Shown in pieces: positions 34,542 to 47,700 of a DNA stretch of 64,000 bases (its first letter is position 1; the number at the start of each line of letters is the position of its first letter). Below the pieces are notes generated by a model. It saw only the letters and a list, made by a program, of their open reading frames with translations. It was not told the origin of the DNA and did no database searches. The stretch lies in contig WTPW01000846.1 of the NCBI GenBank assembly GCA_009809945.1, positions 24,817 to 88,816 on the forward strand, in the 5' to 3' direction. The DNA comes from Gigaspora margarita. Its lineage: Eukaryota > Glomeromycota > Glomeromycetes > Diversisporales > Gigasporaceae. Made by a program: the position numbers and the translations under genes.

Positions 34542-35026
34542 TGTTGTGGCCTTGGGAGAGACTTCCTTAACTCGTATACCAATTTAGCTACTGGGCCACA
34601 ATCATTAAGGGTTCAGAAATTTATAAACGAATGTATTTTATTAAATATTTTTAGAGAGCGATTTATTAGATTTTGGGAGAGCGAATTATATACATATGCG
34701 TGTAGAAGAAAATTATATACAAGAAAAATTAAAGAAGAATAAACTTATTATTCCTTCTCTTTATATAACGATCCTTTTATATTCCCACCAGAATTACCCG
34801 ATTACCAAAAATGAGGTAAGAGCTATGAATATTTACAATGTGGTAATGGGAATTTACTACGCAGAAATGTAGTAATGGGAAGAAATGAAGTAATAACCAT
34901 GAGAAGAAAAATGTAGTAATCGGTACGGGTAACCGACCAATCATCAAAATGTAGTCATCGATTCCCGTGATTAGAAATCGGGCTAAAATCGAACCCCATC
35001 GGAAATAAAAAAATTTTTGTCCAACA
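34542..35026 (-). repeat. LTR (5' LTR in element orientation)
   Basis: Partner of 30022-30507. The 125-codon minus-strand open frame across 34777-35154 reads through the LTR into the neighbouring MITE and is not a gene. Confidence 0.9.
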
Positions 35027-35345
35027 CCGTATATTCCCGAAAATAAGCAACCTTTTTTGGGCCAAAAATTACACAAAAAAGCGGGGGGTTGCTTATTTTC
35101 AAATTGTTGAATTTTTTGAAAAATTGCAAAACGTACTAATAAAAAGTCGTCCAAATGACATGAAATTTTTACTATAAGTGTATTTTTGTGTCCTGAACAA
35201 GTTTACTTAATGGCACTTTTGAAGTTTACTTAGTAAAATTTGGACTTTTATATGTAGCAACTGTTGACGCGTTTTTTGAAATTTTTGAAAAAAATCAGGG
35301 GGGTTGCTTATTTTTGGAGTTGCTTATTTTCGGGAATCTACGGTA
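35027..35345. mobile_element. MITE, ends TACCGTATATTCCCG
   Basis: The left end CCGTATATTCCCGAAAATAA and right end TTATTTTCGGGAATCTACGG are inverted repeats. The true left terminus (ACCGT) was duplicated when the LTR element inserted at its edge, so a few bases also lie at 30017-30021. A second copy lies at 36543-36863. Internal words such as CCTGAACAAGTTTACTTA are shared with the foldback regions near 12.6-13.6 kb. Confidence 0.75.
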
Positions 35346-37880
35346 TATATTTTATTATTAAGTTCTATAAAGAATATCAATTGACTCATTTTTTGTTCTG
35401 GTAGAAATGATATATGTGTTTCTTTACTGAATTGACTGTTCCAATATAGAAATAGTTATTTATTCCCAATATTGTTCATAGTTTTCTTTTAGTTCTTTGA
35501 ATGTGTCTATTGTTTAGTATTTGTCTGCTATCCAGATTCCTACTATTTTTTTGTACAACTCTTTTATAATTTTGATGTAGAGTTTTTGTAATCTTTCTTG
35601 TTTGATCTTTTGTATTTTTTATTCTGATTGGTGATATCTGTCTTGATGTTTTAGAGCTAAAGTTATGGTTTTAATGATATTTACAATTTCACAATATTGA
35701 TGGTTGTTATAGCAGTTGTGTATATTGAGTATTTCCTAATTTTTAGCTTCGTATCTTAATGCTAATAGAAATAGTTCAGTTTTTAGATCTGATTTTAGTT
35801 CTTCTAATTTCTTTTGAAGTGATTCTATTGGTTCTTGTCTGTTATTCCTTCTTATGTGTCTTACTTCCCAATATTGTTCAAGTTTTCAGTTTTTCTAAGA
35901 ATAAATAATATTGTTTAAAATAAATATTCTGGTTTAATATATTCTAATCTTAATGTTATTTCTCTTGTCAAGGGAAGGTTGATTTGTCAATAAAAACTAT
36001 CCAGTAATGAGTTGTAACACATTTAGGTCTTTGTATAGGTTTGTCTTTATCCAATAAATTAATAGGATGGGTATTAATGCTAGGGCTGTGCAAAATGATA
36101 TAAATGCTATTAATGTTTCTGTATCATAATTTGTTATCTCTCCTAGGTCTAGTTTAACTATATTTTCTTTTCATTTGTGATATCTTCAAGTATTTTAGCT
36201 CTTTTAATACTTACTATATTTTACTGTAGAAGGTACCTCTTTGATCAGCACTCCCTTGATTTTTACTGGGTATATTTCAAGGCTATTTTTGTAGTATTTT
36301 GTAAGAGACCTGGGTACCAATCAAGGCTGATTTACTAATAATAATTTTTTTTTATTTATGGGCTAATATTATGCTCCACACAATGTACTCCCACACAATA
36401 TACTCTATACTATACAAGGTTTCCAGGTTACAAATCAAAGTTTTTGCCACATGAAATTAAATCGTACCTGGTACCTTACATGGTAAAATACGGTAAGATT
36501 ATTCTTTCTATTAAATCTGCATATCTAATATTTTGCAATTGCTACCATATATTCCCAAAAATAAGCAACCTTTTTTGGGCCAAAAATTACATGAAAAAGC
36601 GAAGGGTTGCTTATTTTTGAATTGTTGAATTTTTAGAAAAATTGAAAAACGTACTAATAAAATGTTATCCAAATGACATGAAAATTTTATTGTAAGTGTA
36701 TTTTTGTGGCCTGAACAAGTTTACTTATTGGCATTTTTTGAGGTTTACTTATTAAAATTTAGACTTTTATATGTAGCAACTGCTAACGTGTTTTTTGAAA
36801 TTTTTGAAAAAAACAGGAGGGTTGCTTATTTTCGGAGTAGCTTATTTTCGGGAATATACAGTATTCCTATTACTGTTCCTAAATGTGATTTTTCAATTTG
36901 TTCTGTTAATTTATGGATATCTCATGCTAGGTTTAGCTTTTCCTAGCAGTGATTGTCTGCATATCAATTATAAATGTTTATTTCTCCTTTTATGCTTGGT
37001 GTTTCTTTTCTTTTAATGACATACTCTCCTAAGTTATTAATTATTATTCAATTAAGGTATTCTAATTTAAAATATAATTGGTTGTGTTCTAAGTATTCTG
37101 GTTCCTTTTCTTTCTTTTTAGTAGATTCTATATAATATCCAAATTCTTCTATTTTCTTCCCTGTTCTTGTAAAATATTCTTTTTTTAGTTCTTCTATAAG
37201 TAAATCTTCTTTTATATTCATCTAAATGGAGTTTCTTCTATTTCTTGAATTTTTAAAGTGTTTTGTAATTAATTCATTTACTCTTTACTCTACTTTTCTA
37301 ATCTTGAGAGATTCTTTATATGGGCTTCTTTTTCTATTTGGGGCCTTTTTACTTCTGAGTATAATGATCTATAATGTTCTTCTTCTTCAAATAAATGCTT
37401 GTTTCTTGCTCCTTCACAATATAATATGTTATCAATTGCTTCTAGATAGTGTAATATTTGGTCTTTAAATCTTTATAGTAATATAGTAAATTGTTGATCA
37501 AAGTCTCCATAAGTAAATTCTATTTTTTCATTTCTGGGGTTTCTCATGTTGTTATTTTGCAGAATTTTGGTATTTCAAGTATAATTCTTCTTTTGATATT
37601 AGATAATTGTGCTTGTGTATTGTTAAGGAAATTATTATAAATATCTCTTTGTCTTATTAATTTTTTGCTAGTTTTTGTTCTGTTAGATTCTGATTTCCTT
37701 TTTTTACTCTTTTTCCAATATGTATGAGTATTCTTGCAGGTTTTTTTTTATCTTGTTCTATCTTTTGGTTATATAATTGAAAAAGATTTGTTCAGAAGAG
37801 CATACTTGAAACCTTTGCTTTTGTAACAATTCTATTTGTTTTAGTAATTTTTTTTAGTTATTTCTTTTAGACCCCGATTA
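35346..37880 (-). pseudogene. A-rich decayed coding sequence continuing from about 30.0 kb
   Basis: The plus strand is T-rich. The minus strand shows patches of protein-like sequence such as EYFTRTGKKIEEFGYYIEST and KEPEYLEHNQLYFKLEYL near 37030-37200, separated by many stops. Composition and style match 29026-30016, suggesting one large decayed element into which the LTR retrotransposon, MITEs and the retroposon were inserted. I could not identify a catalytic motif. Small plus-strand frames here are shadows. Confidence 0.35.
36543..36863. mobile_element. Second copy of the TACCGTATATTCCC MITE
   Basis: It starts TACCATATATTCCCAAAAAT and ends with ATTTTCGGGAATATACAGTA, the inverse. The interior parallels 35027-35345 base for base, with about 10 percent differences by eye. 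Confidence 0.75.
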
Positions 37881-37896
37881 GAAATCCTCAGATACA

Positions 37897-38926
37897 AAGG
37901 GTGTGGCAACTTAGTCAAGTTGGATGTTTGTCACCCCCAAGCATTTGTGACTACAGGTACAGAGTTCGAATCCCACTAGAGACATTTTTCAGAAATTCAT
38001 ACCTGTGTTATGTTAACTCATACTATAAGCTAGATTGGTAGATCTGTAACCTGGGTTGCACCAAGAGCGTATTGGTATAACAACAATACTGATTTGGGAG
38101 CCCTGCATAAGGGCAAGTAAAAATAACCCCCAGGCGCTAGAATGGGAAACATGCTTGGCAAGCCCCGAGCAGAGAATAGTTGCTTTTGACATTTCACAAA
38201 ATGGAGTCAGAATGGGTAGGCTAGCCAGGAAAACCAGAATATATAGAGGGTTGGAGGACCCTACCAACTGGGCTGCCAGAGTTGTACTGGAAAAAAAGAG
38301 CACATGTTATAGAAGCATAGACCAAGGAAAGGGAGACTATAATGGCATCCTAAAGCTGGGTTGACCGATCCTTCTGGGCTATTAGATTGGGAGTTTTGGG
38401 AAGTACCAGGGAATATGCTCAGAAAGACAAAAGGATGGGGTACTGGGATTAGTGAACTTTGCAAGGGCAGAAGTAGGTATTGGTAAGAGGACAGGAGTTA
38501 CCTTGTCTTGCAAGTATTGGCGCAAGCCATAATGATAATTACCAAAGTGTAGGTGAATATCTGTGTGGGACAGGTACCACTCTACCAAGTTTTCTACGAG
38601 GATACCTGCCTTGTGTATGGAGTCCTAAGGGCATGGAACCAGTATCTGAAATAATGTTCTAGTGATACAAGAGGGTTGGCAGGAGAAACAAGGATCAGAG
38701 GGTCTAAATAGGCAATGCCAGTATGTGGGTTGCAGGTATAGCAGCTAGTGTAGAACCTTAGGGTAGCTACTTAAATATGCAACCAAAAGTTGCGGGTATA
38801 GCTAGTTGTACTCTTGTTATTGTAACAAATGTCGGTAGTCCCCCATGTGGGATTACCAATGGCCCTAAATCTTGAATAAAAATTTTCTGATCCCTAAGCA
38901 GACACTTTGAATACAAAAAAAAAAAA
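37897..38926 (+). mobile_element. 1.03-kb retroposon with tRNA-like head, A-tail and 16-bp duplication
   Basis: GAAATCCTCAGATACA is repeated exactly at 37881-37896 and 38927-38942, and the element ends in a 12-A run. The head (about 37901-37985) looks tRNA-derived: TGGCAACTTAGTCAAGTTGG fits an RNA polymerase III A box and GAGTTCGAATCCCAC fits a B box. The remaining ~900 bp has no convincing ORF. This is SINE-like, but about three times the usual SINE length. A 5'-truncated relative lies at 9183-9554. Several short open frames inside it overlap on both strands and I regard them as chance. Confidence 0.85.
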
Positions 38927-38942
38927 GAAATCCTCAGATACA

Positions 38943-39813
38943 CATTACTTTACTGATACTTGCTTCATAGATATAATATTTTATTAATAAAAATTCACTA
39001 GCATGTTTATTTTACTGATACTTATTTTGCAGGCAAGTTTATTTACTGACAATTATTTTACAAAAGCTCATTTCATAGACAAATTTTTTTTTCTAAATTC
39101 TACTAACCTTAACTCTAATTCTAACCTGACCCTAACAACAATGACCAGAATTATTTTGTCAGTGAAATAAGTTTTGGTAAAATAAACTATCAGTGAAATA
39201 GAAAATAAATGTCAATAAAATAACATGTCAGTGAATTGTTGTTGATGAAATGTTATTTTTACAAAATGAGCATCAGTGAAGTGAGCTGAACTGAAATTTT
39301 CTTATCTTTTAAAATTCCAAATATATTAGTATCTAACACTTTTTTCTTTTTCTCTTGAGTTGAAATTTTAAATTTGTTTACTTATTAGACCTTTATATAA
39401 GTAGAGCTTATCAAATCCATTTAGTACAAATTGAAGTACATGAAGCTAGCTAACCTACTTCTCTTGCAACTAAAGTTTTACAAATCACTCACCCAGATTT
39501 ATCCTGCTCTGTTTGCTTTCTATCTAATATCTACTATTGACAATTTGCTATTTTTAATTAGAATACCAACCCACTTATTTTGCTAACTAATATACTTAAC
39601 AAACTATTGGAACACACTTTGACCTTTGCCAACTTCGAATAAACTATAATACTGCTAGAACTGCTGCTAGGAACATTGTTTTTAGCTACTGATATAATAA
39701 TCTTGATCTTAATCCTATTGAAGTTATTACTGCTTTTTTTTGCTATTTTACTTGCTTTACGCTTCTCTTCATCTTACCAACCACCTTTGAAGTTACTATA
39801 TTTGATCTTTATA
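38943..39813. other. AT-rich intergenic DNA
   Basis: At 38985-39290 phrases such as ACTGATACTTATTTTGC and TCAGTGAAAT recur in both orientations, suggesting an old foldback repeat. 39480-39810 contains a protein-like but broken T/C-rich stretch. No gene is supported. Confidence 0.35.
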
Positions 39814-40620
39814 CAGTGGCCTACCATATTATTGTGGACACTTTTTAAAAATTTATATAGAGCTAAATATCTAAAATATTAAGCTAAAAATTAAATTATA
39901 AATTCTTTAAATCTATATCTTTTAAATAAAAAAAAGTTTAAAAAATTTTATGCTACAGTTTTTGAGATAATTAAGTTTAAGTAAAATTTTAGATTTTTAT
40001 ATTTGACTGATTTTCTAAATTTTAATATAATTTCATAGTAACTAGAATTGCTAAATATAGTAATATATAAACTTAAATTTTTTATTAATAAACTAACAAT
40101 TTTTTTAAATAAAGTTATTTAGCATAAGAAATTGCATATATCTTAAAAATTTTATAATTTTTCAAAAAATATATATAATTACTATATATAGTAATAAAAT
40201 TACTATATTTGGTAATTGATATAATTTTGAATTAAAAATTGTATTACTATATTTAGAAATAATAAATACCTTAAAATTTTTTAAAATTTTATAAAAATTT
40301 GAGATTATATGTAATTTGCCATACTGAATAATTTTTGCATATTTTGAAATTCAATTAGCTTAATAAAAAATTATTTTTTACTATAAAGCTATTATTTTAA
40401 TTAATTTTGTGCAACAATAAAAACTGGTCAAATATAAAAATCTAATATTTTACTTAAACTTAATTATTTTAAAAACTGTAGTATAAAATCTTTTAAACTT
40501 TTTTTTATTTAAAAGATATAGATTTAAAGAATTTATAATTTAATTTTTGGGTTAATAACTTAAATATTTAGCTCTATATAAATTTTTAAAAAGTATCCAC
40601 AATAATATGGTAGACCACTG
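39814..40620. mobile_element. 807-bp Tc1/mariner-type foldback MITE
   Basis: The left end CAGTGGCCTACCATATTATT and right end AATAATATGGTAGACCACTG are inverted, with TA on both sides (39812-39813, 40621-40622). The arms are long: TTTTTAAAAATTTATATAGA and AGTTTAAAAAATTTTATGCT both have inverted partners. No transposase. Confidence 0.8.
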
Positions 40621-40624
40621 TATT

Positions 40625-41994
40625 AAAGGCCTATTCAATCTACTTCTCTTTTTCAAACCCATATTAATAACCCTCTTGACAACCTTTTTCTTAGTCCTGT
40701 TTACCAAGAAAACAATGAAAACCTTGAATTTAGTATTTCTTCTTGCCCATGATCTATACCTACCTTAGAACCAGAAAACTTAGATAATTAAGATAATTTA
40801 GCTAAACTGTCTTATTCTCCTTCCTTACCTCCTTATGATAAAGACACTGCCCAAATCCAATTTCTTTTTCATCTCCCACTTCTTTCTTTATCTCTTACTG
40901 CAATTCACCTTGACTAACTCCTCTCTTGATTTGATCTAATACTTTACCCCTATTTGACTACCCTGATTTCTCCAAAATATTAATCTTATTTCTAATCTTT
41001 TCAATGCACTCCCCAACCCATAATCACCTCTTAACTACTAGTTGTAAACAAATTATACCAAACTAACCTCACTCCTAATACTACCACTCTAACTACACAT
41101 CCTATACAGCAACAACTTTTCATTTCTCAACCTGTCCCTACTAGCTACCAAATAATTGAAGTATGCCTAATAACAACTAGATATATTAAATGAACATGAC
41201 CTCCAAACCAACCAAATACCTAATATAACTCCTCTTAACTCACCTTCTCTTCGAGTTGAACATCAAATCTATCTTTCTCAAATCTAATTATTGAACCTCA
41301 AATAGTTGGAGCCTATCCTGACCCAACTGTTATTGAACCCGATGCTTTATAAGAAGTAGATTTAGAAGTAAATCTACAAGAAGAAGAAGAACCCAACAAA
41401 GAACAAATAGAAGAACCTAATGAAGAACAAGTAGTCAAATTAAAAGAACCTGAAGAACCTAAACAAGAAGAATGTAAAGAACTACTACTTTTAGACTCTG
41501 AATTAAAAGCACTGTTATAGACCTAGAATCAGATATAAAAGAAGATATAGCTGCTAATGATGCTTTAACTGCTGCTGCTAATGCTATGACTGCTCTTGCC
41601 ATGCTATAGGAAGAGTGGTAAAAGTCTCTTTTTAAAATTGATTTTTATTGAGGTAATAGAACCCAAGATCCTGTAACCTGAATAGAAAAATTTGAATGAG
41701 CTGCTAAGGCTAACTACTGGAGTTTGGCTCTTTAACTAGAACTTGCTGTGCTTATATAAAGGACAATGTTCAAGAATAGTTTACTAGTCTTGAGGCAGTG
41801 CCTACTGATTTCCATAACCCAGATCATGGAGATGATGATATTGTCAGTTTCTCTTACATATTCAAAGAAAAATTTAGTACCACAAAGCAAAAAGCTACCT
41901 GGCAAAAACAACTGTTCAAAATTAAACAAGGCGCAGACACAGTAGACACCTATATTAGCCACTTTAAATAACTCAAAGAAAGAGTGAACCCAAC
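40625..41994 (+). pseudogene. Decayed gag-like retrotransposon sequence
   Basis: Plus-strand translation, interrupted by many stops and frameshifts, shows a Glu-rich stretch (EEPNKEQIEEPNEEQ near 41385) and then recognisable gag-type sequence: NRTQDPVT (about 41660), NVQE and LEAVPTDFHNPDHGDDD (about 41790) and FSTTKQKATWQKQLFKIKQG (about 41873), followed by TVDTYI. It belongs to a different gag lineage from 30635-34448. It is cut at 41995 by a partial hAT-type element. Confidence 0.6.
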
Positions 41995-42210
41995 TAGTGT
42001 TTAAAATTCAAACCTAAAGTTATGTTCTCAAAATAGCATAAATTAAATTTTTATTGTTCTCAAAAATTTTTTAGTGTTCATTATATATTAAAGATATTGA
42101 ACATTAATTTTTAAAGAATGTTCATATTTTATATTTACAATTTACATACTAAGTTCATACTTATCTATTAATAATTTTTCATATTTTTTCAACATAATAC
42201 AATATATTAT
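41995..42210. mobile_element. Partial copy of the hAT-type element at 32707
   Basis: TAGTGTTTAAAATTCAAACC and the next ~130 bp match the left end of 32707-33888. A further matching piece (TTTACATACTAAGTTCATAC) follows after a deletion. No right terminus found. Confidence 0.7.
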
Positions 42211-44798
42211 AATGATAAAATTTTTTAGTCAAAAAAAATTTAGTAAATCATGAAAACCCAAAAGCCCTAATTTTCCCAAGTTGAAATTATATATATATAT
42301 AATTCCATCTCTAATTGGGTAAATAAGATTATAACACAGCTATAGATATTTTTAATTGCAAAAGATATAAAAGTATTATTTATGCATCTACAGATTCTTT
42401 TGCTAATAAGAGTAATTAAATCTAAAATCATCAAAATATTGATAAAATAAGAAAAAAATCATAATATTTGTAAAATTATTATTTATATACTTTTAGTAAT
42501 ATTTTGCCTACAATACAGAACAGCAAAAGATCTATTTTTTATTTCATTATTAAAAAGCACCAAATTTAGATTTTTTTACTAATATGCACCAAATTTAGGG
42601 TAATATAATTAATTTTTATTGGTTTTTGCATTTAGATTAGTGCTATATTTTTGATTAATATATTAAATAACAAAGTTCAAACTATTATAACACTGTTAAA
42701 AATAAAAATAAAGGAAAATCTTTTTACAGAAATGTAGATTGGGTTACAAACTATCAATTCAAAAAGGGTTTTTTGATTAATAATTTTTTTCAAATTTTAC
42801 TATTTTTAAAACAGCTAATAAAATTGGATATGTTAAGCTGTTCCATATTATAGTGAAAATAAAAACATATCAACGAAAATAAGAATATATATAGTAAAAT
42901 AAACAAAACTATCGAAAACATTAATGGAAATAATAATCGAGAAATTTTTTTATAAAGTTTTTGATTGATACTTAATTTCTAAAGAATAAAATATGGCGAG
43001 AGACCTAAGTTTATGAGCTTTATTTTAATTAAAAATATATCCAACTATTAAACCATACACTGGATCGTAATTTTTACTTCCAAATATAATTGGCGGCACT
43101 TAAATTGTCCAAATTCATTTTGGTTGATACTGATATATAATCAAAATTCGATGAAATTTTTAATTGTATACGCAAGGTTATTTACTAAAAAAAAAAAAAA
43201 AATGCGTTAAACACAGAAGAACAAAACGTTACTATTAAACGTAAAAATTATTAAACAAATTTTTAATCATAATATTTGAAAGTATTAAGTGAACCTTTTA
43301 GTCACTCTGATCAGTTATGTAATTATTTCGCCAATGGGAACTTGGGAAAATTAGTAAACCCGAAACCTAATAGCAAATTAAACAGATGACCAATTGCGCC
43401 CATAATCGAAAGCGATCATAGTTTTAGTATAGAAGTGTTTTAATTTATTTACAATATATTTTTATATTGAAACAGTTTTGTAAGTTCTTATGGATACAGG
43501 CAAAAAATAACAGGCTAGTTAAGTAATAAGGTTTAAATAGTTTTTATATTCTGCAAAATTGATTACTAATCATAAAATATTTTAATTGTATTAATAAAAT
43601 TTTTAAATATAACAATGGATATACCACTTTAAATAAACCTTTTAAATAAACAATTAATATATTATTATATAGTTAATTATATTTTTATTTAATACTCTAG
43701 CAATAAATTGACTATATTTATTTATTGTATTTTCTAGATAAGCACTTTGGGTATTAAAATAAATGGGGAGTTTAGAATTACGGATATATTTCTGTTTATA
43801 GATAAAATAAATAATTTATTTAATTCAAAATACGTGATCTATAATTCTATTTTGAGTATACATAATCACTTATCGGTAGATATTTATCAAAAAGTAGATA
43901 TTTATCAAAAAACAACCAATTTTATCTCCAGGAATGTCTATTAATTTTCGGATTCGGAATTTTAAATAGGATCTCCTAAACTCCAACTTATTTTTTGAAA
44001 TAAATTGAAAAATCTTATTTCGAAAGAAATGATTAAATATAATAAAAATTTTATAACTTAGCGCATGATAATAGTGAGGATCTTCGCAACTAAGTTTCAA
44101 GGGCATAATTATGAAATCCGGGGCACAATTTATAGTTAGGAAGAAAATAAGAAAGGAATAGATACGCGTATAAGGTTAAGGGAAAGATTGAAATCGATAG
44201 TGCTTTTTTCCTTCGTTGCTCTAATTTTGGTCCGGCTCTATCGTAGTACTCCCGCCCAGCCATAAAAAAAATAAAAAGGAGGAAGGAAAGAAAGGTGAAA
44301 GTGAGATGCTTGGGAACTTGCTTACTGTCCCATGTAGTTCGATCAGTAACTTGCTTCACGACGCTTATAGAATGCTTAGTATTTGTGATGTGTTTTGATA
44401 TATTGGGAAAAATAATTTAGGGATGTAAAAGAAATAATGAGAGAAAAGTGTAGTTCGGAGATTTGAAAAAAAACACTATTCTCTTATTTTTCGTCATGTG
44501 ATCTTGTAATTGTTTAGTCAATCCTGTATAATTAGAAGTTGAAGAAAATCAGAGTCGCAGCGCGGCATAACTCTTATCGTGTATTTTCATTAAATCAATA
44601 AATTGGTATTGATCTGAGCGAGAATAATATAATATACAATATCTTACGTTATATAATTTAATATCTATGTTTTTATTAGAGATAGTTGATCAACATAGTA
44701 CTTTAATTGATTTTGTTTTTCTAATATATTTACCTAATCTGAATTTAAAATATTATTAAATCAAAAATACAATATCAGATATATAAACGAGCCAAAAT
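42211..44798. other. AT-rich intergenic DNA downstream of gene 2
   Basis: No gene is supported. Short frames at 43747-44359 lack recognisable features. The stretch at 44100-44560 is somewhat less AT-rich but codes for nothing I recognise. Confidence 0.4.
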
Positions 44799-47700
44799 CT
44801 AATTTTTAGGGTTATTCACTAAAGAAATTAAAAGATATGCAATATCTTCAGCAGAATTCAGGAGCTTTGAATTTAATGATTTGTAAATAACTTTACTATT
44901 ATTGGAATTCACATTGACAAACCCAAAGTGATTACAGGCAGGGCAATTTTTAAATTGTTGGCTTACTAATATCAAATCATTTTCAGATACTTTTTTAGAT
45001 GACTTTATAGATTCAAAATTTGCGAAAGATATTTTTTCCTGTTCAGAACTTTCCCATATAACATTCTCTTGACCAAAATCGAACTTATCATGATTATCAA
45101 TATCAACCACACTATTATAAAGCATATATATGTAAAAATGATATTATTAAAAGCTAATAACGAAAAAAATTTCTTGACTTACCAGGTATATAGTGCTAAG
45201 TTTTGCAATACGGTTTCATCAACAGGCTTTTCTATATCTTTAATATTATAAACAAACAAACACGCCGAACCTTTATAAGTTGAGAAATGTGTACCAATAA
45301 CAATGTCTGTTTCTTTTGGATCATATGTTATGTCAAATTGAGTTGATTCTTTTCTCGTGGAATCATTATTACTCATAGAACCTGTCTGGGAATTAGCTTC
45401 TACTGCGCAAATTCCCAAAATACATGGGTTGTAATTATTAATTCCTACAGTAAGATGATCCCCTTTTAAGGATTTCATATGTTTCATGCTTTGTTTCATA
45501 CTTTTAAATACCAACGGAAATTGGATTTTAAAGTCGAAGTTTGTTAGCGGTCCAACAATAATCCACCCAAGCTTAATTGAACAATGAGTTGTAGAACTGG
45601 AATATTCCCTTTCAATGTTGTGAACAACAATTACTGGGATATTTTTATCTTTGTTCAAATAGTCTATATGAGCAGAAAACAAAATTTTATCACATTTACT
45701 CATTATTGACGCAAAAATTTGGTAACTATGTACATTTCCTCCAATTTCCTTTATGTGCGGAGACAAATTATGAATGTATGGTGAATTCTCTTTTAAATCA
45801 AAATTGACATCTTTAGTACCAGCTATATTTATAAAAATTTCGCGATATAATGAAACCAGCCATTTATATATTTATCTTCATACGTATTAGTTAGAAAAAA
45901 AAGTTTTTACCTTTTAAAATTCGGTGGCCTAAAGCACTCAAAACTTCTTTTTTTAAGTCTTCTTCCAATAATTCAAACAATGGATAAATTTGGTTATATC
46001 CAATTATTTTCCAGGTAGACTCATTTTCAAGAGATTCGTCCCAAGATTTTATATTATCCTCGGAGTATTTATTTTTGTTCCCGCCGATAACATTAACAGA
46101 GGTAGAAACATCTGTATTGTCGTTATGAAAATTCTGAATATTCTTAACATTATTATCTTGACCTACTATATTATCAAGACAAAGTTATTTCAGAAGCATG
46201 AATATAAGAAAAATTTATCTCATGGACATTCACCTGAATTTTTAACATGTGAATTACTTTTAACTATAGCTCCTCCTAAGATAAGACGATGCGCATAAAA
46301 ATGACCATATTCTTCCGATACTTTACGGAGTTGTTTTATTATATCTTCATTACTTTCTAGCGCAGCTTTAACATCTTTAACAAATTCATCAGTTGCAATA
46401 ATATCTGAAATTATGATTTCTTTTTTTGGCCACCATTCACATAAATGATTGGTAAATTGTTCAGAATATATTGGAGATAATTTAAGCGAACTGCAAAACC
46501 ATTCTAAAGCGTCCGAAACTTTTCCATCAATTATAAGACAACGTTTACAATCAGTTCTAAATTCATGATCACATTTATATGTGTTGTCTTTATGATTAAA
46601 TACTGAATCTGAGGGTGGTTCAATTTTGTTGATAATAATTTTAAAGGCTTTTTTTTTAGCATTTTCTATAAAACCATTTGTTTCAAATTTGAAACCTTTC
46701 TCATCTTTCAACTGTAACAAATCGAATTTGGCACTTTCTTTAATATATAAAAAATGGTCATCACCACGAGTTTCGATGATTCGCGCAAGATTTAATTTAG
46801 ACTCTTCTTTTCGTAAAATTTGAACCCAATTTTTCCTCGCAAAATGACAATTTTTCCCAGCGAAAGTCATCATCATATTCTTCGAGTTTAGTTCGAATAA
46901 AATTTAGAGTCTCCTTGCTAGGCAAATACGTACAACATTTTGTCTCTTTATTTTCAGAATCTAATTTAATTATTGTGACATCAATTTCTTCATCCATTGT
47001 TGAGGAAGTAGAAGTATTCATTATTGGAGAAGAAACAAATGATTCTATATGGTAGCTTCCGCCTTCAACAGATTCATTAGGTGACTCTCTTGAATAGTTT
47101 TCACTTTTGGCTAATTTTTGAAATATTAGATTAATTAAAATTTTATAATTATGAAAACAAGAATAGAATAATAGGGAATACACGTAATAAATCTCTGACA
47201 TACGCATTGAATTTGGCTTATTATTCCATATTATGACTCGATCGCGACCGTCTTTTTTAGCCTCTATCGAGGCGTTGTCAGCATGGCTAAGTAACTCTTT
47301 ACAAGTTTCTACTGATGAATTCATTTCGGAAACTCCAATGCTAAGTGTGATTGGTAATTTGATTTTATTATAGATAAACGAATGTGTTTTAATAGAGCAT
47401 CGAATTTTTTCAGCAATTTTAAAAGCCAAATTTATATCAACATCCTTGAGAAGGATAGTAAATTCATCTCCACCATATCTTGCAAAAGTATCCTCGGGAC
47501 GGACATGATCATTTTGAATCAACTTTACTAACTCTTCTAATACATAATTTCCAGCAGAATGATCATTTTGATCATTGATACTTTTAAAATTATCTAAATC
47601 AATAAATAATAAGCACAAATCCCGTTTATTTTCTTTTGCGCTCTTGAATTCATCCTCCAATTTTTTCAAAAAATATGTCCTATTATAAACCGGCAAAGAT

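Larger units (their letters stand above)
30022..35026 (-). mobile_element. Gag-only LTR retrotransposon, 5.0 kb, minus orientation
   Basis: Near-identical LTRs of about 486 bp lie at 30022-30507 and 34542-35026, starting TGTTGTGG and ending CCAACA. The flanks share ACCGT/CCGT as a 4-5 bp target duplication. In minus orientation, the sequence next to the 5' LTR contains TGGTGCCGATTG, a plausible tRNA primer-binding site, and AGCGGGGGAAGA before the other LTR is a polypurine tract. One gag-type ORF is visible, with no protease, reverse transcriptase or integrase, so it would depend on another element. It was inserted at the edge of the MITE at 35027-35345. Confidence 0.85.

Noticed and set aside
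37901..37985. Functional tRNA gene
   Set aside because: A and B boxes are visible, but a cloverleaf with a proper acceptor stem is not, and the segment is the head of a retroposon with target duplications.
38013..38662. Several 60-100 codon frames on both strands of the retroposon
   Set aside because: They overlap each other, share no recognisable domain, and lie in a non-coding retroposon body.
44090..44359. 89-codon minus-strand frame with a hydrophobic stretch
   Set aside because: No start context, splice context or family resemblance; AT-rich DNA readily gives Phe/Leu-rich frames.
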